From NCBI GenBank assembly GCA_022606425.2, contig JAHDVF020000500.1, positions 806,001 through 870,000 on the forward strand: a DNA stretch of 64,000 nt, in the 5' to 3' direction. Below the pieces are notes generated by a model. The model saw only the letters and a program-made list of their open reading frames with translations, made no database searches and was not told where the DNA came from. This DNA is from Lepidostoma basale (Eukaryota; Arthropoda; Insecta; Trichoptera; Lepidostomatidae). Shown here piece by piece: positions 12,701 to 21,974 of the stretch (within the stretch, counting starts at the first letter, position 1; each line of letters begins with the position of its first letter). The position numbers and the translations under genes are program-made.

Positions 12701-13592
12701 TTGATTTGTATAATGTCAAATATTGTTATTATTCAGTATTCTTTAACTACGTGAACATTTTATTTATAAGTAGTCGTGAAATACTTCAAAATACTCTTGA
12801 AATACTCGAATATCAATGAATCAATAAACACACACTCCTGATCTACTTTAACCGTTTGAATGCGTATCGTCGATATTTTGATAAACGAATATCTATCATA
12901 AATTGTGTGTTGTCGATATATCGACGATTTGATGCGCAGTATATCTCTGGTGTTCGGATAGTGCGCTGCATCCGCCAGTTATGATTTTTTATTTATTATA
13001 GCATCCCAATTTTTCATTTTTTTCCCTGTTTTTTAACACGCAATTTTAGTATATATTATGAAAAAAGGCACAGCACATAAACGGTTAAGCACAGCATATT
13101 TACCCCTATCGGACACTAGCTTTTGTATCTTTTGTATATGTTATTCTATCAATAATTAATTTTAAAAAGGCACTGTGTATGTTAATCGTTCCATTGGTAA
13201 TATTTAGCTGACAAAGTAATTATGCACAGATTCCACAGACAACAAGATTCAACATGATGCATCGTGTCACCTCACATATGCCATACGACTGCAGCGACAA
13301 AGTTCTGTTATCACATCAGAGGTGACTTACGGTTAAGGATTAATCTGAGTCAGTTGCCACGGTCAAAGAGTTCAATAAAACTAATATTTGTTTCCATTAA
13401 AGTGATTGAATCTAAATGTTTTTTTTTTTTTTTTACAGAGAATTCCATTATGGCTCAGAAGAGCCAGCCGCTCACGTGCACAACTCGGCTAGCACGGAGA
13501 AGGAGAAGAAGACCGTTGCTCCCGCAGAGTCCACCTTTAAGAAGCTGGCTCCCTCCAAGAACAGATACACTCTTCTACGAGACGAGCTGTAA
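656..13592 (+). CDS. ERp44: ERp44 (endoplasmic reticulum resident protein 44), complete seven-exon gene
   Basis: Coding exons are 656-712, 1005-1080, 1727-1969, 8720-8962, 10171-10437, 11344-11542 and 13439-13592. All have GT/AG borders and their phases agree; they sum to 1,239 nt, or 412 residues, close to the roughly 406 of vertebrate ERp44. The product is a soluble thioredoxin-family chaperone of the ER/cis-Golgi that retrieves Ero1 and unassembled secretory clients by thiol bonding. Visible marks are a hydrophobic N-terminus (about residues 10-25), a thioredoxin domain with the single-cysteine CRFS motif at residues 59-62, two further thioredoxin-like domains, the conserved blocks IQ/VQDKCVPLVREITFEN and IAIDSFRHMY, and a C-terminal RDEL retrieval signal. 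No frameshift or internal stop was found. The first exon is the least certain part. Introns 3 to 6 carry transposons. The 5' end of the transcript is not resolved. Confidence 0.93.
1005..1080 (+). CDS. ERp44: ERp44 exon 2
   Basis: A CAAG acceptor at 1001-1004 and a GTAATA donor at 1081 enclose 25 codons plus one base. The peptide contains SGAVQLTKSNLDMTL, which corresponds to the stretch just before the first thioredoxin domain in ERp44 proteins. The trailing G joins CG of exon 3 to make the alanine before SNELVFINFYAEWC. Confidence 0.85.
1205..1495 (-). repeat. GTTA-tailed RTE-like 3' fragment
   Basis: The minus strand carries the decayed family signature: GNMERM, then GRPRK-like sequence, then the CTGCCTACCC block near the element end. 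It lies in ERp44 intron 2 and is 5'-truncated. The tail is no longer visible. Confidence 0.7.
1727..1969 (+). CDS. ERp44: ERp44 exon 3 (thioredoxin domain with CRFS)
   Basis: This exon codes for the core of the first thioredoxin domain. FINFYAEWCRFS carries the client-binding cysteine (residue 59) with serine in the usual second cysteine position, as is typical of ERp44. KVDCDKENSVATRFQITKYPTLK contains the cis-proline region. The acceptor is TTTGCCTACAG and the donor GTAAGT. It ends in phase 1 and joins exon 4 to give REYRGQRS. Confidence 0.95.
2835..3205 (+). repeat. GTTA-tailed RTE-like 3' fragment
   Basis: The translation resembles the C-terminal domain after the reverse transcriptase: CRKFVYDRVSNENLRSEW, LRWFGHMEIMNEE, RNRGRPRKTW. 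It then jumps to the terminal GGTGTGATGGTTAGTTA, so about 100 bases were deleted near the end. It sits in ERp44 intron 3. Confidence 0.75.
3610..4629 (+). pseudogene. Mariner transposase with three nonsense mutations
   Basis: A single uninterrupted frame of 339 codons (no indels) contains the paired N-terminal helix-turn-helix (MENLKYRVIYEYEFHRGTSA, then RFWFQRFRSG), the WVPHEL linker and the catalytic triad D151 (CDEKW), D243 (HDNARPH) and D278 (TDYYFF). The spacing is D,D34D. It ends WQKCIDSNSTYFD, very close to the SETMAR/Hsmar1 (cecropia) group. Three single-base stops (TGA 4105, TAA 4165, TAG 4183) disable it; the copy at 6.5-8 kb has Trp, Leu and Trp there. Confidence 0.93.
4632..5906 (-). 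mobile_element. RTE-clade non-LTR retrotransposon, 5'-truncated, nested in mariner
   Basis: This insert is flanked by a perfect 17-bp target duplication, ACATACTTTGATTAAAT, at 4615-4631 and 5907-5923. On the minus strand it opens inside the reverse transcriptase motif GNYRGIKLTSHTLKVWEK. It continues through FIDLEKAFDRVPR, GVHQGSALSPFLF and YADD (bases 5421-5432). The C-terminal region has SQFKYLGSVLT, YGAECWT and RWYGHVMRRDSE, and it stops at 4659-4661. A short 3' UTR ends in an AAGA-rich tail next to the target duplication. The frame is open for about 415 codons, which suggests a fairly young insertion. The endonuclease domain is missing. Confidence 0.92.
6566..7828 (-). pseudogene. Mariner transposase, split by one 229-bp insertion
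   Basis: The frame from YGDGATKENTVRFWF to WQKCIDSNGTYFD (7498-6566) is open and keeps the D,D34D triad and WVPHELSEANQ. The start codon and the first 27 or so residues (MENLKYRVIYEYEFHRG) lie at 7738-7819, beyond the insertion. Apart from the insert no stop or frameshift was seen, so this copy was probably functional until the insertion. Confidence 0.9.
7504..7732 (+). mobile_element. GATTT-tailed CR1/Jockey-like 3' fragment inside mariner copy 2
   Basis: The coding remnant EIDVFHIRESTFRRQI and a 3' UTR end in four GATTT units. The flanks ATCAT (7499-7503 and 7733-7737) are the apparent short target duplication. The same 3' end recurs at 10.7, 51.2, 59.4 and 60.4 kb. Confidence 0.85.
8080..8240. 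repeat. Foldback repeat family B, decayed copy
   Basis: It contains recognisable TTGAGTTTATTTTTCTCG and TCATCATCGGGAGAACG blocks shared with 18.1, 22.9, 28.5 and 39.3 kb. It is in ERp44 intron 3. Confidence 0.6.
8335..8655 (-). repeat. AAG-tailed RTE-like 3' fragment
   Basis: The plus-strand start CTTCTTCTTGTAGTAGATC is the reverse of an AAG tail. The body is closely shared with 33,238-33,480 (AGGAGGTCTTCCACGAGGAC in both). It is non-coding debris within ERp44 intron 3. Confidence 0.65.
8720..8962 (+). CDS. ERp44: ERp44 exon 4
   Basis: The acceptor is TTTTTCCAG and the donor GTAAAG. The exon codes for the second thioredoxin-like domain, with SKR/NKRMIIGYFD and FGDVSAQMHPP aligning to the conserved ERp44 order. 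It lies 6.75 kb downstream of exon 3; the intervening intron is mostly transposon sequence. Confidence 0.94.
9084..9355. mobile_element. Short inverted-repeat element (MITE)
   Basis: The ends are TAGCGCTGCAGTGATCTTTT and, inverted, TAGCGCCGCGGTGATCTTTT. The element of about 270 bp has no coding capacity and lies in ERp44 intron 4. I did not find a convincing target duplication. Confidence 0.6.
10171..10437 (+). CDS. ERp44: ERp44 exon 5
   Basis: It is bounded by the acceptor TTCCTGCAG and the donor GTAAGT. It carries the signature WVQDKCVPLVREITFENAEE followed by LTEEGLPFLILFH, the most conserved part of the third thioredoxin-like domain. It ends in phase 1 and joins AG of exon 6 to form a glutamine. 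Confidence 0.95.
10670..11170 (-). repeat. GATTT-family CR1/Jockey-like 3' fragment
   Basis: The minus strand codes for decayed pieces of the reverse transcriptase C-terminus: a QHRLF-like block, then EIDVFHISE-like and the 3' UTR (CATGCGTTCCTGGTATTAT). It occupies most of ERp44 intron 5. Several stops and shifts are present. Confidence 0.75.
11344..11542 (+). CDS. ERp44: ERp44 exon 6
   Basis: The acceptor TTTGTAG and donor GTAAAT enclose NVNFLTADGKKFEHPL, PLIAIDSFRHMYLFPD and KQFLKDLHSGKLHR. All three are ERp44 C-terminal domain blocks. The reading frame passes to exon 7 as AG|A (arginine). Confidence 0.95.
11905..12430 (+). repeat. GTTA-tailed RTE-like 3' element
   Basis: It reads HNGVLVPTLMYG, then EMRSLRLMCGKSVYDRVTNA, MNKIRKGSLR, ERMSEDRMVKKVYVNGVNG and RNRGRPRKTW, with one stop near 12,132. 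It ends CTACCCCTCCGGAGAGACGG and (GTTA)n. Only the region after the reverse transcriptase core is present. It lies in ERp44 intron 6. Confidence 0.85.
12852..13084. mobile_element. TTAA-flanked MITE (possible piggyBac-type)
   Basis: TTAA stands at both borders (12,848-12,851 and 13,085-13,088). The ends are CCGTTTGAATGC and, inverted, CCGTTTATGTGC. The interior is AT-rich with several TCGATA palindromes and no coding. The assignment rests on TTAA and short inverted ends only. Confidence 0.5.
13439..13592 (+). CDS. ERp44: ERp44 exon 7 (C-terminal tail, RDEL)
   Basis: After a long polypyrimidine tract and TTTACAG, the exon codes for EFHYGSEEPAAHVH, a low-complexity acidic and lysine-rich linker, and FKKLAPSKNRYTLLRDEL, then TAA. 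FxKLAPSxxRYTLLRDEL is diagnostic of ERp44. The terminal RDEL is the KDEL-receptor retrieval signal. Confidence 0.96.
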
Positions 13593-14670
13593 ACTATAGG
13601 TTATCAAATGGAGCATAGCACGCTTAATACTTATAAATCAAGTACTAGATAATCCTAGAGTATTGGCTTTTCTTATTTTGTGAACGTGATACACAGGTTA
13701 AAATTCAAAACTACTTTTCAGATTAAATGTATATTTTGCCAGGTAGAAAAATGTACTTCTGTTACTTTACAAAATGTTTGGATACGTTCAATAGTATTGT
13801 ATTAAAATGTGAACTATAAAACGCAAGTACAAATGTGCATTTCTTTAATTGAATTTATTTATTATAAACTATAATCTAATCTTTTATATTTTATTTCCGC
13901 TGAGTCTATAATTGGGATGAGATATATCTTTTTTACTACAATCAATGTATGAACATTATAGTATTACCACATGTGGTTTAAAACATGAACTCATTTCACT
14001 TGATTTTATATTCCTTTGTTTTTGTAATGCTTATCAAATTAATAGTTTTTTTTTTTATATAAGAATGTATTTGCTGTTCATTGAGCAATGATTTAAAGTC
14101 TTTATTAAATACATTGAAAATTATTATTCTTTTTAAATACATTTTTGTGATTCAAGTGTTCCTTGCTAGGGCACTATCAAATTGTGACAGTTAAAGTATT
14201 GACTTATTTATGAATATTGGTTTTGAAAATGCTGGCATTTTAAATTTTGATAGGATTATGGAACAAGAGGTATAATATAATATAGTATTTTAAACTTGAT
14301 TTTCATTGTATTTAATTCAGTAATCTATAATAATAAATTGTATGATTTATAATGCACCATTTTTATGAATTAATCATCTCTAGGGCAGTGTACATTTGTT
14401 TAAAGACTCGAAAGTTTTTAAATACTTAAACAATGTAATAAACGTTGTTTTTAATTATATACATGTCTATAAATTCACTTTGGCATGATTAGTGTCTATT
14501 TTATATTTACATATGATGTTAATCTTCCTTTTTATAAAGCTTGTTTTGTTTTTTCAATGAGTGTGTTTTAATTTTCTGTGTGCAACATTTTATAACTTGG
14601 TTAAAGCAAAAATATTTCTGATCTACTAAAATAAATATTTTTGCATTTTTTTTTAAGTACTAAGTATACA
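13593..14670 (+). other. ERp44 3' UTR and AT-rich downstream DNA
   Basis: This is very AT-rich and has no coding potential. Candidate poly(A) signals include ATTAAA near 14,103 and AATAAA near 14,331 and 14,435. I cannot tell which one is used. Confidence 0.4.
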
Positions 14671-14674
14671 TGTA

Positions 14675-15234
14675 CTAATGTGTAAAGGCAACAAGCCGTA
14701 ACTTAAGTTGCGGCTGTTTGGCGTAACATGGGTCAAAGCATTCTTATAACTGGCCTCTATCATATACAATCACAGATTTTTCTCTATCTCTTTCCTTTAC
14801 TGAGATATTCACTATCCCAATAGCCGCAAAATTGTATTGATTTGATACATGTTTTGGCAAAAAGCATCATTTTAAGTTGCTGCTTTTTACCACGGCACAG
14901 CCAAAACTTGCGGTCTTTTGCCGCGACACAATATGTATCCTGGCAAACGACAGCAACTTAAATTGCGGCCCATTACCAAATTATTTGTGCGACGGTCTAC
15001 CTAATATGTGGCGGCAAAACACATTTTCTTTAATAATATGAAGCTTACTATACTTTTATGACAAAAACACGTCTTAATCATTTCTAAGAACTGTATTCTT
15101 ACTTTTAAAACTTAGTTTGCATAAGAAAACTTATTTTAAATGATAAAATATACCAAAAAACAAAATAAAACTATAAACCCGTTTATCTCAAAACCACTAT
15201 TTTTAACTTGCGGCTATTTGCCTTTGCACATTAG
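14675..15234. mobile_element. MITE with repeated GCCGCAA motifs
   Basis: The inverted termini CTAATGTGTAAAGGCAAC and CTAATGTGCAAAGGCAAA are flanked by TGTA (14,671-14,674 and 15,235-15,238). The interior repeats TTGCGGC/GCCGCAA six or more times in both directions. It is non-coding. Confidence 0.65.
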
Positions 15235-16212
15235 TGTAGTACAAATTCATATAAATTATATATAATATAATAGTATTTTTCATAATTCACACAGGATTTT
15301 TTACAAGCTTAGATATATATTTTTATTTCATTGGATATTCGTAGATATTTTGGTTAAATATTGTGACTTATACTCATATTATTAATACCACTTGCATTGT
15401 AGGCATTCCGTGGCTGAAATATACATTACACAAATGAAATTGAAATCTGCATACCACGTATAAGTAAATTCCTTCCAAATAAATGAAACGAGGCGTGTAT
15501 TGTCTTCTGAGACACGTCACATTCAATGTGCTTGAGTCGTGTGAATATTCTTATGTATAAGTAATGTACATAGCTATTTGAAAGTAATGGTACGAGTCTG
15601 TATTGCCTAGAAATAAGCCATTTTTATCTGTTTTAAGTTATACCATTCTTGAGTTTAACCTCTCAAGTAGTAAGACATTAATGACATTTTGGAATATTGT
15701 TTGTTCAGCTGGTAAAATATGTAGCTAGCCAATAAATGATTTGTGTTGTGTCATAAATGAACGTCATTGGTAGTCTTAATCCTGACATAATCTGGGAATA
15801 TTCGAGAATTAATCATTGTGCCCCAAATACGGGGCCATAAGCTATCTGACTCGGTATTTCAGGATCTCGTGGTTGGGATTATATTGACGGAGAGGTTGAA
15901 TGCAGACATTTATTTTTTAATTTTAACAGCCGCTAAATACAAATTAAACTAAAATCAATAACTAATTTGCTATAACCGAGTTATATCATGTTATGAAATA
16001 ATAAAATTGCACAGACACATTTGTACAGAAACAACAAATAATTCATTAAATTTTCATATAAAGTACTCACTTTGTGGTTAGACGTACCAAAATTATAAAT
16101 ATAAAAAAATAATTAAATACTTTGTATTTTAACCACGGAATAGTAATTATAATTGAAGCCAACTGGTTTTGCTTGTACCCAAGTTTCAGTTCTTATATTG
16201 CTCTAATGAAGT
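15235..16212. other. AT-rich intergenic DNA, nothing recognised
   Basis: No open frame, tRNA, strong inverted repeat or known element could be supported here. Confidence 0.4.
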
Positions 16213-16440
16213 TTGGGTACAAGCGAAACTGACTAACTAACCATCGTGCCGTTTCTCCGTAGGGGTAGGCAGAGAGGATGGACCGCCACACTGTTCTGTT
16301 TTGACATACCTCTCAATTCTTCTACATTCATATATCGTAAGACCCATGCTCGTTGATTTTTCCGACTTCGAATGCGCTGCAATTTAGTAATTGATTTATT
16401 TGGTCGTGCCATGTTTTCCTCGGCCGTCCTCAGCTGAAAA
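16213..16440 (-). repeat. GTTA-tailed RTE-like 3' fragment
   Basis: The plus strand opens GACTAACTAACCATCGTGCC, the reverse of the family's GATGGTTAGTTAGTT end. It then shows the reversed CTGCCTACCCC, ACATTCATA and TTTTCCTCGGCC blocks. It is 5'-truncated. Confidence 0.8.
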
Positions 16441-16539
16441 TTAAAACAACAAGAAATCAGTTGGCTTTAATTTTAAGTGCCATTCCGTGGTTAAAATACA
16501 AAGTGTTTATTTTATGTTTTATATTTATAAAATTTATTA

Positions 16540-16630
16540 ACTAACCATCACGCCGTCTCCCCAAAAGGGTAAGCAGAAATAATGGACTGCTACACTAACT
16601 GATGCGGCACTCCACTCCATCATTCTCTTA
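16540..16630 (-). repeat. GTTA-tailed RTE-like terminal scrap
   Basis: TAACTAACCATCACGCCGTC followed by a decayed CTGCC block marks the last 90 bases or so of the same family. Confidence 0.65.
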
Positions 16631-17027
16631 TTAAAAAAATGACAGTCATAAATTGTCTGTATTCCATTCATTATAAATTAAATCCATTAATTATGTATAA
16701 AATAAATAATATTGGTTGAACAGTACATTAGTTTCAATTCAATTAAATATTTTTATTTTGGTTATATTGGCATACTTATGTATTTTTCTGTACTAGCAAG
16801 CCCGTTTGTTAATGTTAACTTTCTGTGAACAATATTTGTTAATGTTTTACATTTGAAATAGTGTGTTATAAAGTATTATGTGTGAGCATACGCGTTACCG
16901 GCCAAACAATACATTTCAGGTAAACTTAATGTGGTCAGACAAAATCATTTAATTAACTGTCTTACAAGCAGTGGCAGTATTCCCATAGAAAACCCAGAAG
17001 CCCGGCTTGCGTAAGAAATTTTGAATC

Positions 17028-17149
17028 TTCTTCTTAGTTTAGGTCATATGACCTGTTTGTGACGGTGGGCTGCCCTGGGATGATGATGTCCAGCCATCTC
17101 TCCATCTCTTTGGCGGCCTTCCTGGTAATCTTTTGCTGCTTGGGTTTTC
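17028..17149 (-). mobile_element. AAG-tailed non-LTR 3' fragment nested in the hAT element
   Basis: It is flanked by ATTTTGAATC at 17,018-17,027 and 17,150-17,159, a 10-bp target duplication. The plus strand begins TTCTTCTTAG, the reverse of an AAG tail. The body CATCTCTTTGGCGG resembles 26,125-26,440 and 40,400-40,740. Confidence 0.75.
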
Positions 17150-17251
17150 ATTTTGAATCAAAACCCCCAAATTTGAGAGATTTTATCGCGAGTTTGAGTC
17201 GTCCCTAAATTTTGCGCGCGTCAATATCACTTACGTTTTCTACTAAAAGCG

Positions 17252-17313
17252 GCTACCCAGACAGAAAGAGAGACAATATATGTATATATATTGTCTCTTT
17301 CTGTCTGGGTAGC
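17252..17313. repeat. Long perfect hairpin
   Basis: GCTACCCAGACAGAAAGAG reads back in inverted form to 17,313 with one GA indel. The loop is a short TATATA tract. Confidence 0.85.
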
Positions 17314-17726
17314 GTCCGCACGTAAACTGAACGGCAAAAATGCGGAAACACTTTTTTTCAGTTATTTAATAATAAACTTTACGATAGATTCAGATGAAAT
17401 TTTCCAAATGATTACTTTTTATCTTAAGTTCATCATTTTTGAAGAAAGATAGACGGTTTGTTTTATAATATAAATATGTAAGTAGATTTTATAGATTTTT
17501 CTGTTTTTATTAATAATGTATTATCTTGTTAGTTAATAAATCATCCGCTTCATTTCTGCACCAATCTTGTTGTTCAGTTCAAAAGGAAAACATCGGCTTT
17601 TTTCAAAGCCACTGAATGTATGTCATGACAGAAGTGTTTATAATTTCTGTCCAGTCATAATATACCTTCTGTGAGTTTTTTAGACTAACTACAGCGAATA
17701 AAGCATACACCTTTGGAATACATTTT

Positions 17727-17766
17727 CATATGGCTGTCTATTTATAAAATAGACAGCCATATGAAA
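17727..17766. repeat. Perfect palindrome
   Basis: TTCATATGGCTGTCTATTT is followed almost directly by its inverse, with only a TAT-type centre. Both hairpins lie inside the hAT-bounded element. Confidence 0.85.
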
Positions 17767-18114
17767 TTATATAACATACATAAAAAATCAGATGGGCTTG
17801 CCATACTGGTTAACCCTAGGCACGCCACTGCTCACAAGCATGCTTAATATCCTGTTATGCTAGGTTTGATCAGGTTAATGCAGCTGATTTGCAAATCAAA
17901 CAATAACTAGTTTATTTTTGATAATCTTAAAGTGATGTGGAATTCCTTAACCCATATAGTGCGGTTGGTTACATTTGCAACTCGTATTTGAATTTGTCTT
18001 TTAAACCTTTTCACTTTAGTTCCTTGTTACTTGATTGTATGTAATATTCTCATGAACTGGGACTGTCTGTCTGCACTGCAATTGTAGTCAACAGCATAAA
18101 GGTGGTTAATTAAT

Positions 18115-18260
18115 TTTTTTTATGAATTAAAACATTGTATTTACCGCTTTTGAGTTTATTTTTCTTGGCATGTTTCGAATGATATAAACCGTTGTTCCGA
18201 TGATGAAGATGTTAAACTTTCAAACATGCCAGTGTCAATACAAAAAACTCGTGAATAACT
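18115..18260. repeat. Foldback repeat family B copy
   Basis: It shows GAGTTTATTTTTCTTGGCATGTTTCG followed on the other arm by TCCGATGATGAAGATGTTAA. The second arm carries the hammerhead-like core. Confidence 0.65.
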
Positions 18261-18719
18261 AGTTAAATTGGCTGGTAACAAATATGTAAATGTTTATTGT
18301 TACATGTCCCCTTTTGCATAAAATTTCTGATATTTTGTATAAATTTTTAAAACTAAGAAGTAACTAAAAATGAAAATGTTAAATTTTTTTAAAGTTTATA
18401 GATTATTACCCTTTATTCCAAAGCATTGATTCTAGAAAGGTGTAGGTATCTACTTAATTTTAGATTCTTGCATATTCAATATACATTCCTATGGGATTAT
18501 AAAGAATTTTCGTTGTTTTATCCAGTATCCAAATTCTCAATATATCATTTATATATACCTGTATATGCAGACTTTCACATTTTATGTGAATTTTTACTTC
18601 TTCGTTGTTTTTGTGAACTTTATCAATGCCTGCATTAAGATAAATTTTATACAAGACACTGAAGTAATAAGTGTACTCATTTGGTAAAAGAATTCTGTAT
18701 TTTCCGTCAATTGAACAAA

Positions 18720-19060
18720 ACGAAGAATAACCTTCTTCGAACCTATTTTCGTCCACTCCTGGAAAAAGGTCTCCTCCGTTCGCTTCCACGTCATTTTGTC
18801 TTGTGCAGACTGCATCCAGGTTATGCCGACTTGTTGGTTTAGGACATCTTTCCACTGCAGTTGCCATTACCATACACTTTGTGGTCCATGATCTCCAAGT
18901 TAGCAGTATTCTTGTCCATTCGTCCGAGCTTCTGGCTACGTGACCTGCCTATTGCCATTTTAGAGTCACTACACGGTGGATTATGTCTGTGACCATTGTT
19001 TTTTTCTTGTTTTTCTCTAAGACTTATTCCTAATATGGCTCTGGTCACTTGTAACTACGA
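18720..19060 (-). repeat. RTE-like C-terminal fragment
   Basis: The minus strand reads MTRAILGISLREK, then after several shifts a block like WRSWTTKR and WKRTEETFFQEW. This is the layout of RTE proteins after the reverse transcriptase. It has many frame breaks. Confidence 0.65.
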
Positions 19061-19069
19061 GAAACTTCT

Positions 19070-20230
19070 CGGCGCATTTTTTGTACAATGTTATATGATC
19101 TATTCCCAGAAACGCAATATTCTCTTTCTCATGGTGTTGATTCAGAAATATATAGGTATTAATTCAGTATTTCTTTAAGTAGAACATTCTTTGTGTCACC
19201 ATTTGTCCATTTAAGAAGTAGCATATTTTTTAAACAGAGTGTCAAATTTCAAGAAATCTAAAAATGTGACATCTTTTATTAGATTTTCAGTGATATTTTT
19301 ACTCGTGGAAAGTTGATCATTGATAACGTAGGTGTCATAATGAATAAATAAATATCTTCGCAAACTCGGCGACATTAAAAGTGTATCTGTGTTGGCAAAA
19401 ATTTTTTTTTGATACGTACACAAACTACTAGTTTGTAAACAAAATACACTTTTTACAAAAATGATGGTGACATTGTTTTTGGTGTTGATTTTTACAAAAT
19501 ATTTAGAAATATTTCAAAATTTCCACCACGTCAATAAAAAAAATCTGAATTTTTCTAACTTATTATTCAATTTCTACACTGAGTTATTGTGATCAGTATA
19601 TAAAAGTAAAATATAATTTATTCACTTTCCAAAAGTTTATAATATTTATTTTAAACACTAAAAATAATTGGTAATACGTATATTTTTTAAATTTCTTAAA
19701 TGGTCACACAATTAAACATATATTTGGAAAGATGTATGCTTGCCATACAACATGCACATATAAATCTCATTAGATCACAGATGCTTAGGGTGACCACACA
19801 AATATACTATATACGAGTACATATAACTTTTATAAAAAAAATGCATCAATATTTTTCCAGATGTTCAAAATAACCATAATCATAATTAATGAATATTTGT
19901 AAATATTGAAATCTTATATAGATTTTAGTGGAGCAATCGAAACATACTTTTTATAAAGTTTCAGTGGGTCAGGATTTAGCCATAGATAATTTTTTTTCCA
20001 TTACTTGGTGCTCTTGTCCTTGTGTATAATTTTCTCAATAATGATTCTAAACTCAAATAGTTCATAATAAACATTTTATAATCTATGCTAATTCATCCGT
20101 GTGTATATACAGCTAATACTTTTAAGCAAACAATAGGTATAATTTTACAGTCATGTTTATGTATCTATCTATAAATAAATAAATTTAAATATCAGTACAT
20201 TTTTTGTTTATTTATTGAAATTTGTATTAC
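19070..20230. other. AT-rich intergenic DNA, nothing recognised
   Basis: No gene, RNA or recognisable mobile element could be supported in this stretch. Confidence 0.4.
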
Positions 20231-20269
20231 GTGTAAGTAGAAACGATGGGAACGGACAAGCCCTCGTGG

Positions 20270-20520
20270 GCCAACGGCGGCTCCTAACCCTTCCAAGACT
20301 CATCTGGGTCATGTACTGCGTGGGGAAAAATACCACCTTCTCCAACTGATATTGAAGGGGAAAATTAAGGGAGAACGATGTTCTGGCTGCGAAACATAAG
20401 CGAGTGGAACGCCATCCGAAGTGTGGAGGAGCTGTTCCGAGCGGTGCAGGACAGGGACAGGTTCGCCGAGGTGATCGCCAACGTTGGGGGGACCCGACAG
20501 GGCACTTAAAGAAGAAGAAG
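20270..20520 (+). repeat. AAG-tailed RTE-like 3' fragment (RFAEVIANVGGT family)
   Basis: It covers THLGHVLRGEKYH-like sequence, then RNISEWNAIRSVEELFRAVQ and DRDRFAEVIANVGGTRQGT, followed by AAGAAGAAG. It is the last 240 bases or so of a retrotransposon ORF, 5'-truncated. Confidence 0.85.
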
Positions 20521-21293
20521 CCAAGTATTTCGTTGTTCCCCGTGTTTTCATAAAGATGTATATAAAAGTGTTAAAAATATATATTATGTATTAAAATTAC
20601 CACATTTCTATTTCTTATGCAGACTCAAATTCTATTTTAAAATTTCTGGTTCTTATTAGTTGGATGATTGGTAGGCACTTACCATGGTAAGATGATGACT
20701 TGATCCTTTTGTTATTTTTTTAATTATAAAAAATATATATATACGTATATTCCAATGCATAATCCAATATTGTGTACTTTAAGTTATCGGATTTATTATT
20801 AAAAAAAAAAATCTTGTGGCAACCGATGACATAAGTTGACTGAACTCGTCGGAAATAGAAGTAGAATAACGCGAATAAATCTAAATATTTTTTGTAATTT
20901 TTATTATTATTTAACCAATTATTTGATTTTACTTAAAAAGCACTATGATTCATACATTTTCTACGTAGAGGGAGGAAAATAGGATGGAACGGCCGAATTT
21001 TGTATTCTGGGTTGTGTTTTTAAAATCCTCCACATTCATAATACGTGTGGTGCTGGCACGTTGATATTTTTTCGAGTGTTTTTTAGAGATATACAATACA
21101 TATTCAAAATGAAAAAAAAAACACATTAAAATATTGTAAATGTCTATGATATTGGCTTTATTTAATAGATAATTTTATGCTATTATTGTTTAAATATGAT
21201 TTCAGGCATATGAGCGCCACGGCTAGCTCGAATGAAGCGCAATTGTGAAATCAGATTTTCGATTGTGGATGCGTATTATCCACTATTATAGAG

Positions 21294-21950
21294 CAGTGTT
21301 CCGCAAACTTTTTATATTCAAGGTACACCTATCAAATCAAGAAATTTTAGAGGTACACCAAGGAAAAAAGCAATGTTTATTTAATATTTATTTATTACTA
21401 AAATCAATATACCTAAGATGAAAAGATGTTTAGTGAGAAATGTGAGCTTGTTTAACCGAGCCCAGGCGATCAAAATTTGGAGCAATCGTTGATAAGGCTG
21501 CTCTCATCTCTTCATTGATCGTCATCAGGCGTTCTCTTTTTTTTCGATTTAATAGTAGTGAGAGTTGAAAATCCCAATACGCATAAGTAGGCTGTGGCAA
21601 ATGGTAATAGAATTGCAACATCATGCTTTGAAAGGAGTGGATACTCATTTTTTATATGCAGCCAAAAATATGCTAGCTTTTCTTCGAAAATTTTTAGTTT
21701 TAATGTCCAATCAGTTTTTAATTCTTCATGCTTGTTTATCGATAAGTGTCCAAGGGAAATATTATCCCAGAATGCATTTCGTACCCGGTCCATAGGTTGT
21801 AGGTCACACTTAGGAAAATAACAGTTCATTTTTTCTGCTAATAGCTCCAAGTGTTTCACTATCAAAGCCTGCACTTTTTTTTTCTGAATCGGCAGCCATG
21901 ACATTTGGAAACATTTCATTACTACCATTGACAGCGTCTACATATCGCCA
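21294..21950 (-). pseudogene. hAT transposase remnant (ZBED/SCAND3-like C-terminus)
   Basis: The minus strand codes for EEKLAYFWLHIKNEYPLLSK, then LLPFATAYLCVLGFSTLTTI, and in a second frame NEEMRAALSTIAPNFDRLGS. These are the C-terminal dimerisation and catalytic-end blocks of hAT transposases of the ZBED5/GTF2IRD2-like type (typically LLPFxTxYLCExGFS). A frameshift near 21,535 lies in a T-rich run. CAGTGTTCCGCAAACTTTTT at 21,294 looks like the element's 3' inverted end. The N-terminal half is missing. Confidence 0.8.
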
Positions 21951-21974
21951 ACGTCTACATTATTTATTCTTCCA

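Larger units (their letters stand above)
16969..17830. mobile_element. hAT-type non-autonomous element with nested inserts
   Basis: The ends CAGTGGCAG and (inverted) CAGTGGCGTG are flanked by 8-bp direct repeats CTTACAAG and CTCACAAG (one mismatch), the target size of hAT transposons. The subterminal sequence TAGAAAACCCAGAAGCCCGG matches the compact copies at 34,951 and 58,725. The interior includes a retrotransposon scrap (17,028-17,149) and two long hairpins. It has no transposase. Confidence 0.75.

Noticed and set aside
13264..13599. 111-codon open frame near the ERp44 end
   Set aside because: It crosses the intron 6/exon 7 border in another frame. The RDEL frame is the true one.
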